The notes beneath the pieces are model-generated. The model saw only the letters and a list, made by a program, of their open reading frames with translations, was not told the DNA's origin and searched no databases. Below are positions 44,875 through 54,663 of a stretch of DNA of 64,000 nucleotides, one piece after another. Position 1 is the stretch's first letter, and every line of letters begins with the position of its first letter. Both the position numbers and the translations under genes were made by a program. The stretch is from Linum tenue (taxonomy: Eukaryota; Streptophyta; Magnoliopsida; Malpighiales; Linaceae), in assembly GCA_946122785.1 (NCBI GenBank), contig CAMGYJ010000004.1, forward strand, positions 16,080,150 to 16,144,149, in the 5' to 3' direction.

Positions 44875-45257
44875 TGCAAGAGAAGAGGCCCATTGCATAT
44901 TTCAGCGAGAAGTTGAGCGGAGCTATGCTTAATTACCCGACTTATGATAAAGAGCTTTATGCGCTTGTTCGAGCTTTGGAGACTTGGCAACACTACTTGT
45001 GGCCAAAGGAATTCGTCATACATACTGATCATGAATCTCTCAAGTATTTGAAGGCCCAACACAAGTTGAACAAGAGGCATGCTCATTGGGTGGAGTTCAT
45101 TGAATCATTCCCTTATGTGATCAAGTACAAGCAAGGCAAGGAGAACGTAGTTGCCGATGCATTATCGCGAAGATACACGTTGATCACTACCATGGATGCA
45201 AGATACCTTGGATTCGAGCAAATTAAGAGCATCTATGATGAGGATTCTGATTTTTGA
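44853..45257 (+). pseudogene. Element B RNase H
   Basis: [71 protein letters not shown]. The first catalytic region (VECDASG) lies in the preceding frame at about 44833. Stop at 45255-45257. Confidence 0.85.
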
Positions 45258-45379
45258 GAGATTTACAAGCTTTGTGAGAAGCATGGAGAAGGGAAGTACT
45301 ATCGACATGAGGGCTACTTGTTTCGTGGTAATTAACTTTGCAGACCACGTACTTCACTTCGAGAATTGCTACTACGAGA

Positions 45380-46061
45380 AGCTCATGGAGGAGGATTGAT
45401 GGCACACTTTGGTGTAGCCAAGACTTTGAGTTGCTTACAAGAGCATTTCTATTGGCCTCATATGAAAAGTGATGTGGAGAGCTTATATGCTAGATGCGTG
45501 GAGTGAAAGCAAGCTAAATCGAAGGTGCAATCGTCTGGATTGTACACTCCACTACCCATTCCCTCGTTACCGTGGGCTGATATATCTATGGACTTCGTAT
45601 TGGGGTTGCCAAGGACGAAGAGAGGTCGAGATTCTATCTTTGTGGTGGTGGATCGATTCTCAAAGATGGCACATTTCATTCCATGCCATAAAACTGACGA
45701 TGCGGTTAATGTGGCGGATCTGTTCTTCAAAGAGGTGGTGCGACTACATGGGATGCCACGCACCATTGTTTATGATCGAGATGCTAAGTTCTTGAGCTAC
45801 TTTTGGAAGGCGTTGTGGAGCAAGCTTGGAATGAAGATCTTGTTTTCGACTACTTGTCACCCTCAAACGGATGGGCAAACTGAAGTGCTGAATCATACTT
45901 TATCTCAAATGCTTAGAGCCATCATCAAGAGCAACATCAAGACATGGGAAGACTGCCTACCTCACGTTGAGTTCGCGTACAATAGAGCCATGCATTCGAC
46001 AATGAAGTATTATCCATTCAAGATTGTGTATGGGTTCAATCCTCTACCCCATTGGATTTGA
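45380..46061 (+). pseudogene. Element B integrase core
   Basis: [20 protein letters not shown] then a stop, followed by the core: [19 protein letters not shown] (first Asp), [18 protein letters not shown] (second Asp), [20 protein letters not shown] (Glu), [21 protein letters not shown]. Stop at 46059-46061. Confidence 0.88.
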
Positions 46062-46704
46062 CACCTTTACCTTTGAAGGAGCAAGTAAACATGGATGGAG
46101 CTAAGAAAGCGGAGTATGCGAAGAATCTCCATGAGAAGGCTCGGCTAAATATTGAAAGAAGGACATAGTAGATCTTGAAAAACGTCAACAAGCAGAGAAA
46201 GCTCGAAATTTTGAAGCAGGAGATTGGGTGTGGGTGCATATGAGGAAGGAAAGGTTCCCACATCAAAGGAGATCCAAGTTTCTGCCCAGAAGTGAAGGTC
46301 CCTTCCAAATTATTTCGAAGGTTGGAACGAATGCGTACAAGCTTGATCTACCAGGAGAATACGTCATAAGTGAAACCTTCAACGTTTGTGATCTTGCACC
46401 ATTTCTGGATGATAATTCGGATTTGAGGGCAAATCATTTTCAAGAGGGAGGGACTGATGAGGTCATCAAAGCCAAACACACTCAAGTTGAAGAGCCAATG
46501 ACTCAAGCTAGGGCTAAGGCTTTTCGGGATCAAATTGCAAGTTATTTGGCTAAGGAGTTGGAGGGCTTAAGCTTGGATTTGCTAGAAGGGAAGTCCATCA
46601 CACTATTGAGCTATGTGGATCACGAGATTGGGTTCAAAGGGAGGGAATGTGGGTCGGCCATGGAGAAGGAGTCTCAAGGTGTGAATGGAATCGACAATGG
46701 ATAA
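46062..46704 (+). pseudogene. Element B pol C-terminus, extends into the 3' LTR
   Basis: After a frame break, VWVHMRKERFPHQRRSKFLP and KVGTNAYKLDLPGEYVISET lead to NVCDLAPFLDDN. The same frame crosses the LTR boundary at 46455 and ends at 46702-46704. The LTR part encodes AKAFRDQIASYLAKELEGLS. An open pol tail within the LTR is known in some chromovirus lineages. Confidence 0.75.
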
Positions 46705-47237
46705 AGATCATGGTGTGACCACAAGGAGTGAAAGGAATTTCAAGAGTGGACACAAGATTGGGGCGGATTTGAAGGTTAGGTTCAAGGGTAGTTGTTGACT
46801 TAGTCTTTTCCTTGTTTGTTAAGGTTTTTGTTTTCCTTTTTCAAGTAGGATTTGGTTTTCCTTAGTTGTTTTGTGTTTAGATTCGTGGGTCCATAAATAG
46901 GAGTCTAACCAATGTATTTTTCATTCAAGTTTCAGCAATCAAATACAAGTGTTTACAAGTTCAAGTGTTGAGTGGTCTCTTATCAACTAGAGAACGCGTC
47001 TAGTTGTGGCGAGCATCGACTATATCGGGTGGCCTTATCCACGGGTTCGAGATTGTTAGGTTGGTTTAATATACCAACTGGCCCTTCTCACGAGTTCGGA
47101 TCTGTCTGATCGATTTCCGCGACTATCATCTATTTTCGTGTTAAAGAAGAAAGAAGAAAACCCCAAAAGAGTTCGACGTTGCGCAATTCTGATTTTTTGT
47201 CCAAGTTTAGGTGGATTCTCGAATTAGGATCATATCA
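46455..47237 (+). repeat. 3' LTR of element B
   Basis: Preceded by the purine tract caagagggagggac. 783 bp; lacks the block corresponding to about 41488-41530 of the 5' LTR and the long G run. Confidence 0.88.
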
Positions 47238-47242
47238 AGCAC

Positions 47243-49370
47243 CCCAGCGAAGAAGATCCCAAGGTCAGACTAGGAAGTCCGAGACCTCAGCCAATTTTTG
47301 CCCTGCTCTTTATCGATTTTACCATGAATCGTACTCCAATCAATGACAGTCCTCGCAATCCTGAGGGAGATAACGTTGGGGCTGCATTGATCTTGTTGGA
47401 AGACCCTATGATTCCTTTCATTCCACACTAGACAGCATACAACATGTATCAAGCAGCTCAAAATGCAATCCATGAAGTTGTTCTTATCACCTCTCGGCCA
47501 ACTACTCATGACCTCTGAAATATCACCAGTAGGGTTAATGATGCTACCCATCAGCTTGGACACCTCTTGCCACACGATATTGACAAAGGAACATTCCATG
47601 AAAATGTGGTTGATAGACTCCTCTTCATGGCAACACAGGGCACACCTGTTTGCGAGAGCAATCCCTCTACGCTTAAGATTTTCGATAGTCGAAAGCCGCT
47701 TGTGCCACACGAGCCAAAGGAAACCACACACTTTTGGAGGAACAACACTGTTCCACACAACACCAGTAGGGAAACCTTCAACTCCAGGAAACCGGTTCTC
47801 CACCTGCATTTTATACATAGAGCTCACAGAGAAAACTTCACTATGATTAGGCAACCACACAGCACAACCAGGACCATTCAGAATCCTATTAGTATTAGAG
47901 GAAAGTCTATCAAAGAAAGCAAGACTCTCTCTCTCTCAACCCCACCCCGCAAGTTGACAGAGAAAGGAATTTCCCACACAGCGTTCTCACTTTGCCAGGT
48001 CAGAGCTTCAGATATTAGAGCATTCGGATGGGCGGCGGCAGCAGCAACTCTGGGGAAAGAGTCAGCTAGGCAGCCTTCAGGGATCCATTTATCGTGCCAC
48101 AAGGAGACGCCAAAACCTGCACCTGGTTCCAAACAGACTCCTTCCCAAAAAGCATCACTGGACATGGAGATATTTGCCCACACAGAACTATAATAGCCAT
48201 CGATGATCTTCTTAGTTCTCCATTCAGATGTGTTGCTATGGTATTTTATCTCAATAAGCTGCCTCCATCAGCTGGTTCTCTCAGTAGCATACCTCCATAA
48301 CCACTTGCCCAGAAGAGCGTTGTTAAAACTTTGTAAATAAATGGCTCCAATACCCCCTTCTTCTTGAAGGCTTTACACATGTCCCATCTTACCAAGTGCA
48401 TCTTATCCTCATCACCGCCCCACTCCATAAGAATCTTCTTTGTATTTTTTCCATGAGTTCAATTGCAGTCTTTGGCGCCCTAAACAGTGAGAAATGATAC
48501 ATAGGGAGGCTATTCAGCGTAGAAATGTTGAGAGTCATCCTACCACCAAGAGACAAATGCCTTGTTTTCCACCCTTGCAATCGCTCATTATATTTCTGGA
48601 TCACAGGATTCCATAGAGACACCGCGTTAGGACGTTCTCCCAGAGGAAGCCCAAGGTGCTTGGAAGGGTCGAGGCTCCAATTGCACCCGAAAATTGCCGC
48701 GAAGTAAATAGGATTAGGAACATCCCCGACCGTGAACATGATCGATTTGTCGAGGTTAATCCTTAAGGCCGTGACTGCCTAGAAGCAAACAATGACAGCA
48801 AGGATATTGATCACTTGGTCGACTTCGGCATCGCAAAACACAAGAGAGTCGTCCGCAAAGAGGAGATGTGTAACTTCTCCTCTACTTGACAGCTCATCCA
48901 TATGAAACCCTTTAATACCACCTGTCTCCTTAAGCCGATTTAACATGTGCGAGAGAATGTCCATAACAAGCACGAATAGACCCGGGGATAAATGATCTCC
49001 CTGACGGAGTCCTTTCTCATACCTGAAATAGCCATGAGCCTCACCATTAACTAGGATCGAAGTCACGGGAGAACAAAGCACACCCTTAATCCACTACTGC
49101 CATTTCTTCGGAAAACCATAGCAAGTCAGGACCTTGAAGAGGCAGCTCCAGTTAACGTTGTCAAACGCCTTTTCGATATCTAGTTTAAATATAAGGCCCG
49201 GTTTTCTGCTTTTTTCCTGCTATCGACAAGTTCATTATCAATGAGCGTAGCTTCCGAAATATGTCTTCCAAGAACCTAGGCATGATGATTAGGAGAGACA
49301 AGCCTCGGAAGAATCGATCTCATTCTCTTCATGAGAACCTTGCTCACGGTTTTATTGACAGATTAGAGAG
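47243..49370 (-). pseudogene. L1-type LINE ORF2 (RT to zf-RVT), 5'-truncated
   Basis: Minus strand from about 49370: [88 protein letters not shown] (the catalytic FADD, about 48825-48870), then HLGLPLGERPN. The C-terminal zf-RVT region is KVCGFLWLVWHKRLSTIENL, RRGIALANRCALCCHEEESI, NHIFMECSF, ending at 47270. Multiple frame breaks. The endonuclease part is absent, typical 5' truncation. Its 3' UTR continues below element B at 40893-40971 and 39404-39565. Confidence 0.88.
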
Positions 49371-50074
49371 TATTCATTATCATTACCATCGGACAAAAAA
49401 AGGAGAAGCTCATGGAGATGGAGGGATTCTGGGTTGGAGGGGCCAGTCAGCGATGGAGCAAACTGAGAAGTGAGGTTGATGGAAGACAGAGGTCAATGGA
49501 AATGGCCAATACCAGAGGTCAATGGCAGAGGTCAATGGTAGAGGTCAATGGTAGAGGTAGAGGTTGATGGCGGAGGTCCACTTGAGAACGTTGGCGGAGG
49601 TCGATGGCGACGAACGGAGAATGTGTGATGGAGCTGCTGCCTTCTAGAAAGTCGACGGCGGAGCGGATGATGGACACTTAGACGAACACAGGAGGAGTGG
49701 CGACTGGCCGACTGCTGTAGGTTTTCCTTTTCGTCTCTCGGCCTCTCGAAATTACAAAGGCACAATGTTAGGGAATGGGGAAGCTGCACGTGCTATTGGT
49801 TGGTGGAGAAATGGAGTTGGGCCTTGGCCCTTTAGAGATGCCGAGATGGCTTGGTGCTGGGATTGCTGCTGCAAGCCCACTCTTTATTGGGGTCACAGTT
49901 TGGACGGTTAACCATGGTCTAGACCATATAAAACCGTCCCAGACTGCAAAGTAAAGAGTCAGACCATGGACTAGACCAAATTGTATTTATGGTGTTACGG
50001 TCCATACCAAACCGTACGGTACGGCCTAAATCGCGGTTTGTCATACGGTTTGGTCTAGATTCCAAGCCCTAATT
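49371..50074. other. Right arm of the hAT-like unit
   Basis: Contains a short tandem run of agaggtcaatgg units (about 49487-49585), CG-rich non-coding sequence, and subterminal gtctagaccata / gaccatgg motifs from 49915 to the end at 50074. No gene supported. Confidence 0.5.
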
Positions 50075-50493
50075 ATATCAAAGTCTTATATCAAACCTTA
50101 AACACAAATCAGTAAAACATGTTTTTATTTCTTTTTTATCATCAAAAGGCGTTTATTCATGAAAGAAGTATTAAGCCTTAACACACAACAATAGCATGTG
50201 TTGGTTTTCTTTTACAAAATCGATCAAAACGATCGAACTATGCGAACTTTGATCACAACTACTCGGATACGTAGGCAATCAATAGGTTAGAATCTAAGTA
50301 ATTAAAAAAATATTTCTTCAATTTTGATATTTACGTCAATAGATGTAAGTTCGAAGTGTAATATAACAAACATCAAATTAAGTGAATCTTATAATTTTAA
50401 TACGCAATAAGCTGCAATTGGGTGGTTTGTCAGGCTAGGTTGTGTTCATTACCTAGGGAATGGGTGTTAATTGAAATCTTATTGATCCGCTTT

Positions 50494-50613
50494 TTTATAG
50501 GGGTGATATAGATTTTTACTTTTTTTGTGATTAAGGTACTACTTAAGGATTGGAACCTGAGACCTCCAGGTCTAGACTAGTGGTATTACCACTAGGCCAA
50601 ACCCTTATTCGTG
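50494..50613 (-). mobile_element. Second copy of the tRNA-derived SINE, older
   Basis: Same family as 34825-34944 (ggtactacttaagg, gacctccaggt, actagtggtattaccactaggcc), with the box B eroded to GGTTCCAATCC. Flanks share ttattgatc-cttt (about 50479 and 50614), an imperfect TSD. Confidence 0.8.
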
Positions 50614-51537
50614 TTATTGATCTTCTTTTGTAATGACACTTTGGTCTCTGCTTCACCGAATGAAATATAAGATCCCTTATTGTTAAAAAAAAACTAATAG
50701 TTTATACCCTGATGTCATACTTCAAGTCAGAGAAACTCAAATGTCATACAAAGCAATTATATTTACACCTAGACATACAAAGATTAGATGCCAGAATGAA
50801 TGAAATGTGTAACCAGTAACCACCCATTCTACTTGAAATGGTTCAAGTATGATTGTGCATTATCTGGATGTCAACCACCCACTGATCACTGACACTACCC
50901 CAAACATCTCACTGCATTTTCCAAATGAAATGAAAAATTACGACCGAAATTGAATTGTACATCCAAAATAACCCTAAGAAGACATGATCCCAAGCGGATA
51001 CTTGACATGTACCTCCTCCTCCAGGTCCATTGCAAGGGAAGCGAAAACCAAGATTTGCTTTATCTGGTATCAAACAAGAGCTGCGGGCAAATATAACTCC
51101 TTTTACGACAAATTTTTTGTGTAATTGTGATAATTAACTTGTTAAGACTTAGGTAAAAGTCAAGTTTATTTCATCTGATTGAAATCCTTGTTGTTGATCA
51201 ATCATGTCATCAGCCTTACACTGCTCCTGCAACACCGACAAGCATATTGTTAGGCAAACAGATTCTCTAGGCTGATACCAAGGCTCCTAATATCTATCAT
51301 GCCATGACCCAATTAATTTGGGTCAGAAATTTCATATTCCTATGCGATGGCAGTTTGGTAACTTTCCCAAAATTCGCTAGGAGCTTTCTAAATTCTAACA
51401 CTCGCATACTCAATCCAGTTTAAGCACACCTCTTTTAGTTTATCATTTACTTGACCGATTAAGCTTTGACTATCAGACATAGACAATAGATATATGTATC
51501 TCCATTTAAGCTTTGGCAGTTCAACTAGCAAGTAGTT

Positions 51538-51538
51538 A

Positions 51539-51570
<32 letters not shown>

Positions 51571-51571
51571 A
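51538..51571. repeat. (TTA)n microsatellite
   Basis: About ten TTA/ATT units. Confidence 0.95.
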
Positions 51572-51769
51572 AGAACAAGCAAGATTTTATTATTCCTTGA
51601 GTCACATCCAATAAGTGATCTTTTTGTAATTAACCAAAGTTCAGAGGAGTTTAAATGCCATTAAAGTTCCAATTAATTAGCCTATGACAATTGCCCCAAA
51701 TTGATTAACTTGTGACAATTGAGCCCAAATTGGACCCAAATTAATGGGTATTTAACCGGAATAAAGCGA

Positions 51770-52400
51770 GTTGAGGACGAGTTTTACCCATTTTTGTAAT
51801 TGACGAGTTGGGTTGGGTGCGTGTTTTGTTAAAGATCGCTCTGCTATATCAAATTGTCGTTGATGAATTTTGGATCGGTATTTTACATGCTTTTGTTATT
51901 TACACGTTAGCACATGTGTGGAATTTTTTGATCGAGTTGAACCCGATGTTGATGGATTCTGCTTCGGGAACGGGTTTCACATGCTTCTCTAATTTATGGG
52001 ATTGAGTCGGTTATTCTATATGCCAAATGTTGTCAAACTGCTTTGTTGACGCGTCGACAATGAGTTTTACACGCTTTATAAGTTACGAGATTGAGCAGAG
52101 TGTGGATATGTTTACCAAATTGAACCCGGTGTTGACAAGTATTGATTCGGGAGTGTGTTTTACATGCCTTTCTAATTGATGGGATTGACTCTGGTGTTCA
52201 TTTTGTTAAGCAAGTTCAACCCGGTGTCTACGCAATTACGTCGACAATGAGTTTTACACGTTTCTAATTTAGTGTCGGGTGTGAACTTTGTTGACCGAGT
52301 TAAACCCTCTGTTGACGAGCTTTGCTTCGAGAACGGATTTTACATACTTTTATAATTGATAAGATTGATTCGGTCATATATTTTGTCAAGCCAGTTAAAC
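51770..52400. repeat. Degenerate tandem array, ~90-bp period
   Basis: The phrase gNgttttacatgc recurs at about 51779, 51971, 52062, 52151, 52249 and 52334 (spacing 85-98 bp, one double interval). It is followed each time by taattgatgggattga-like sequence and gttgaccgagttnaacccggtgttgac. Copies differ at many positions, so the array is old. No ORF common to the copies. Confidence 0.65.
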
Positions 52401-52543
52401 TCTGCTTTTCCACAGTGGCACATTTGGGTACTTCTGCCTGGTTTTGTGGAGTTCATGTGCCTTTTTGGAGATTTACCTCTGCTAATGCCGACCCAACTAT
52501 TGGGACTGGTTTCTACTACTAACATTTTTATATTTTCACTTTT

Positions 52544-53374
52544 CTTTATTCCAATTTTACCCACCACTCAATTTCATCATCTATGTTATCCCTCTCTTTC
52601 CCATTTGTCGATCTCTCCCTCTCTTCAACAATCTGAAGAAGAAAAAAGGAACACCAAAATAGAGAGGAAAACCCAATCTCCAATAGCAACTCGGCTCCCA
52701 TCAGATTTTTCGACGACAAGTTCCCAACAACGGATCGACATTTGGGGATCAACCGATGAGGTCTTGCGCAGCGAAGGAGGCAGAGGGATGTAGCTCAGAT
52801 CTAACCGACGCGATTCAGACGGCGACGCCGCATTATTCTCGGTAAATCCTCTCCTTCTCTTTGCATACTCTCATGCTCACCTCTCTCACTCTACTTCTGT
52901 GTTGTGCTTTTTAAAGTTAACAGTTAAAGGAGTTTATCTCCATTCGCCTCATGCTATTGTGTTGTTGTTTTTTATTTTTTACAATTCATTCATCGTATAA
53001 CCTACTTCTCTGACCAACCGAAGAGCGGGAATGGGAGTTCGAGTTTCTTCTCTTCTTCGGACCGACAGAGAGGAAAAAGGCCGACCCTACCTTTTTCTCC
53101 AAACGAGATAGGAGCGATCGGGATAAAGGAATGGCTAGAGGGTCGATGGGTCCATGATTCGTTTCTAGGAAGTGGAACGACAGGAGGTGTTCAGGGAACG
53201 ACGGAGGAATATCAACAAGCAGATTATGGGTTTTCCTGGCTGGGGAATGGTTCATGGGACTTGTCCAGGAGAACGACAGAGGGGATGAAAAGAAGGTCGG
53301 CGAGAAGATTCTGCTTTACTTTTGGGTAGGGGAATGGAGCACGGGAGGTTGGCGGGGGAACGCCGTAGGGTCGC
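52544..53374 (+). repeat. Inverted copy of host segment 24193-25028
   Basis: Reverse complement of 24193-25028 with scattered differences, including the candidate exon and the junction to the A1 LTR end (gtcgc|TGACACGCC at 53374/53375). Confidence 0.9.
52756..52841 (+). CDS. Duplicate of the candidate first exon (24726-24811)
   Basis: MRSCAAKEAEGCSSDLTDAI then QTATPHYS, donor CTCG|GTAAAT. Same 86-bp length and splice phase as the inverted copy. Downstream exons are not visible because A3 sequence follows at 53418. Confidence 0.35.
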
Positions 53375-53417
53375 TGACACGCCTCTACCGTCACACTAGA
53401 AAGTGGTCAAGTGTAAC
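53375..53417 (-). repeat. End fragment of an A1-type LTR
   Basis: TGACACGCCTCTACCGTCAC to gtgtaac: the terminal 43 bp of an A1 LTR in reverse, carrying the A3 insertion at the same position as in the 24150-24192 copy. Confidence 0.85.
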
Positions 53418-54519
53418 TAATGACTTGATATATACACATGTTTTTGTCTACCATGCTTATACCGTTTGAGTCTTATTTCTCGTGTTTTAGGTCGATTTCA
53501 CGCTAGGTTGTTCTTGTTTGTGATATTTCAGGTCCTAGTACGTGAATGAAGGTTTGGGAACGAGTTCGTGGCCTGGCCGTGTGGTCGCGAATTTCTAGGT
53601 TTTAACCCAATTTCGAGCCAAAGGAGAGAGAATCGACTTTTGGAGCAAAAACATAGCCCTAGAGAGAGAAAGTGCGAAGAACACCCCCTAAGAGTGGTTT
53701 TGGAGCTGGGTTTCATCAATCAAGCTTGGAAATCATCCTTGGAGTGAAGATCATCATCCCAGAGCAGATTCTTCCTATTGTTATGAGTATGACTGCTTTG
53801 TATTTTGTTTCCCTCTCTCTCTATGGAGTAGAACCTTCTCTCACTTGGGTATGAAGAACCCTAGTTCCATGTGTTAGGGATCTTGATTGTAATGACTTGG
53901 GATTGTTATACTGTTTGATTTTAATCGAATGATTCATGATTCATTGAATCAATTGAAGTCTGATAATCTTTTCTTGATTTCTGCTGCATCCTGAGATAGA
54001 TAGAATCTGATTAGGTTGTTAGAGCTTTATCATTCGGTAGTGGTAGATTGGTTATACGAGAGTTAATCAATTTACTGCTTTGTACTAGAACCTAATTCGA
54101 GTAGTGGAGTTCTGCGTTCATAGCCTCAGCTTTCTATCCCGGTGAAGACTAGTCGTCTGCCGGGTAGTTGGACTAAGAGGGCTTGGTCAGCTTAAGAGAT
54201 TCCAAGCTACTGTCGGATCTTCCGCAGTTTAATCAATAGTAAATCAACATAGGGTAATTACAATTGAGACCTAACTAAGGAGCTAGGGGGACTCATTCTC
54301 GAGTGACTTTTCCTTTGCTTTAGAAAACCGAATCATTTCCTGCTTTCTTACTGCTTTTACTTAAATCAACAATCACTTGACTTAGTTGGCTAGATAATAG
54401 ATATTCACGGAGTAGGCAGTAGATCTAGACCCCGGGTTGACATTAGAGCTTGCCTGTTACTGCATTTCCGGACTGCGATTACACTTGGTCGCAGTTTGGT
54501 GTTGTGTTTTAGCGTGTCA
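53418..54519 (+). repeat. 5' LTR of A3
   Basis: Starts taatgacttgatatatacac (TG start shifted or mutated compared with TGATGACTTG in the solo copy) and ends TTTTAGCGTGTCA. Relative to 22731-24149 it lacks about 290 bp of the CACACGGCC palindrome region (deletion near 53575). Confidence 0.88.
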
Positions 54520-54525
54520 AGTTTT

Positions 54526-54542
54526 TGGCGCCGTTGCCGGGG
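54526..54542 (+). promoter_or_regulatory. Primer-binding site of A3 (tRNA-Asp)
   Basis: TGGCGCCGTTGCCGGGG, an exact complement to the expected 3' end of plant tRNA-Asp, 7 bases after the LTR. Confidence 0.92.
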
Positions 54543-54663
54543 ACCCTCTAGTTTATTGGGGAAACGTGAACGTTTGTTACTCTATCTTTTTCTTTACTGC
54601 ATTTTCTCTCTTTCACCTGTGTGCCTTCACGGGTTGCTTTTGCTGATTGCGCGCAGGTAGTGC

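Larger units (their letters stand above)
40972..47237 (+). mobile_element. Chromovirus-type Ty3/gypsy element B, full structure, decayed
   Basis: LTRs 40972-41795 and 46455-47237 (start TGATGAGGTCATCAAA, end GGATCATATCA), perfect TSD agcac (40967-40971 and 47238-47242). PBS, gag, protease, RT, RNase H, integrase and a C-terminal extension follow in order. RT/RNase H motifs ([37 protein letters not shown]) and the pol frame entering the 3' LTR place it among chromoviruses near CRM/Galadriel-type elements. The 3' LTR lacks about 40 bp. Several stops and shifts; not autonomous. Confidence 0.9.
39178..50074. mobile_element. Large hAT-like unit defined by outward ends, filled with nested retroelements
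   Basis: Left end TAGGGCTGGGAAACG (39178) and right end ATTCCAAGCCCTA (to 50074) are inverted repeats (TAGGGCTKGGAA). Both arms carry many gtccagaccata / gtctagaccata motifs, as in hAT subterminal regions. The flanks share ttatat (imperfect TSD: gttatata and attatatc). The left arm is 39178-39403 and the right arm about 49375-50074; between them lie a LINE and two LTR insertions. No transposase recognised. Confidence 0.6.
50075..52543. other. Gene-free stretch
   Basis: 2.5 kb, AT-rich. Only a SINE (50494-50613), a TTA microsatellite (51538-51571) and a degenerate tandem array (51770-52400) are visible; the rest shows nothing I can support. Confidence 0.5.

Noticed and set aside
47463..48193. 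Plus-strand frames of 127-208 codons
   Set aside because: Antisense to the LINE zf-RVT region, which has clear conserved motifs on the minus strand.
51388..51582. 64-codon frame with an isoleucine run
   Set aside because: Encoded by the (TTA)n microsatellite.
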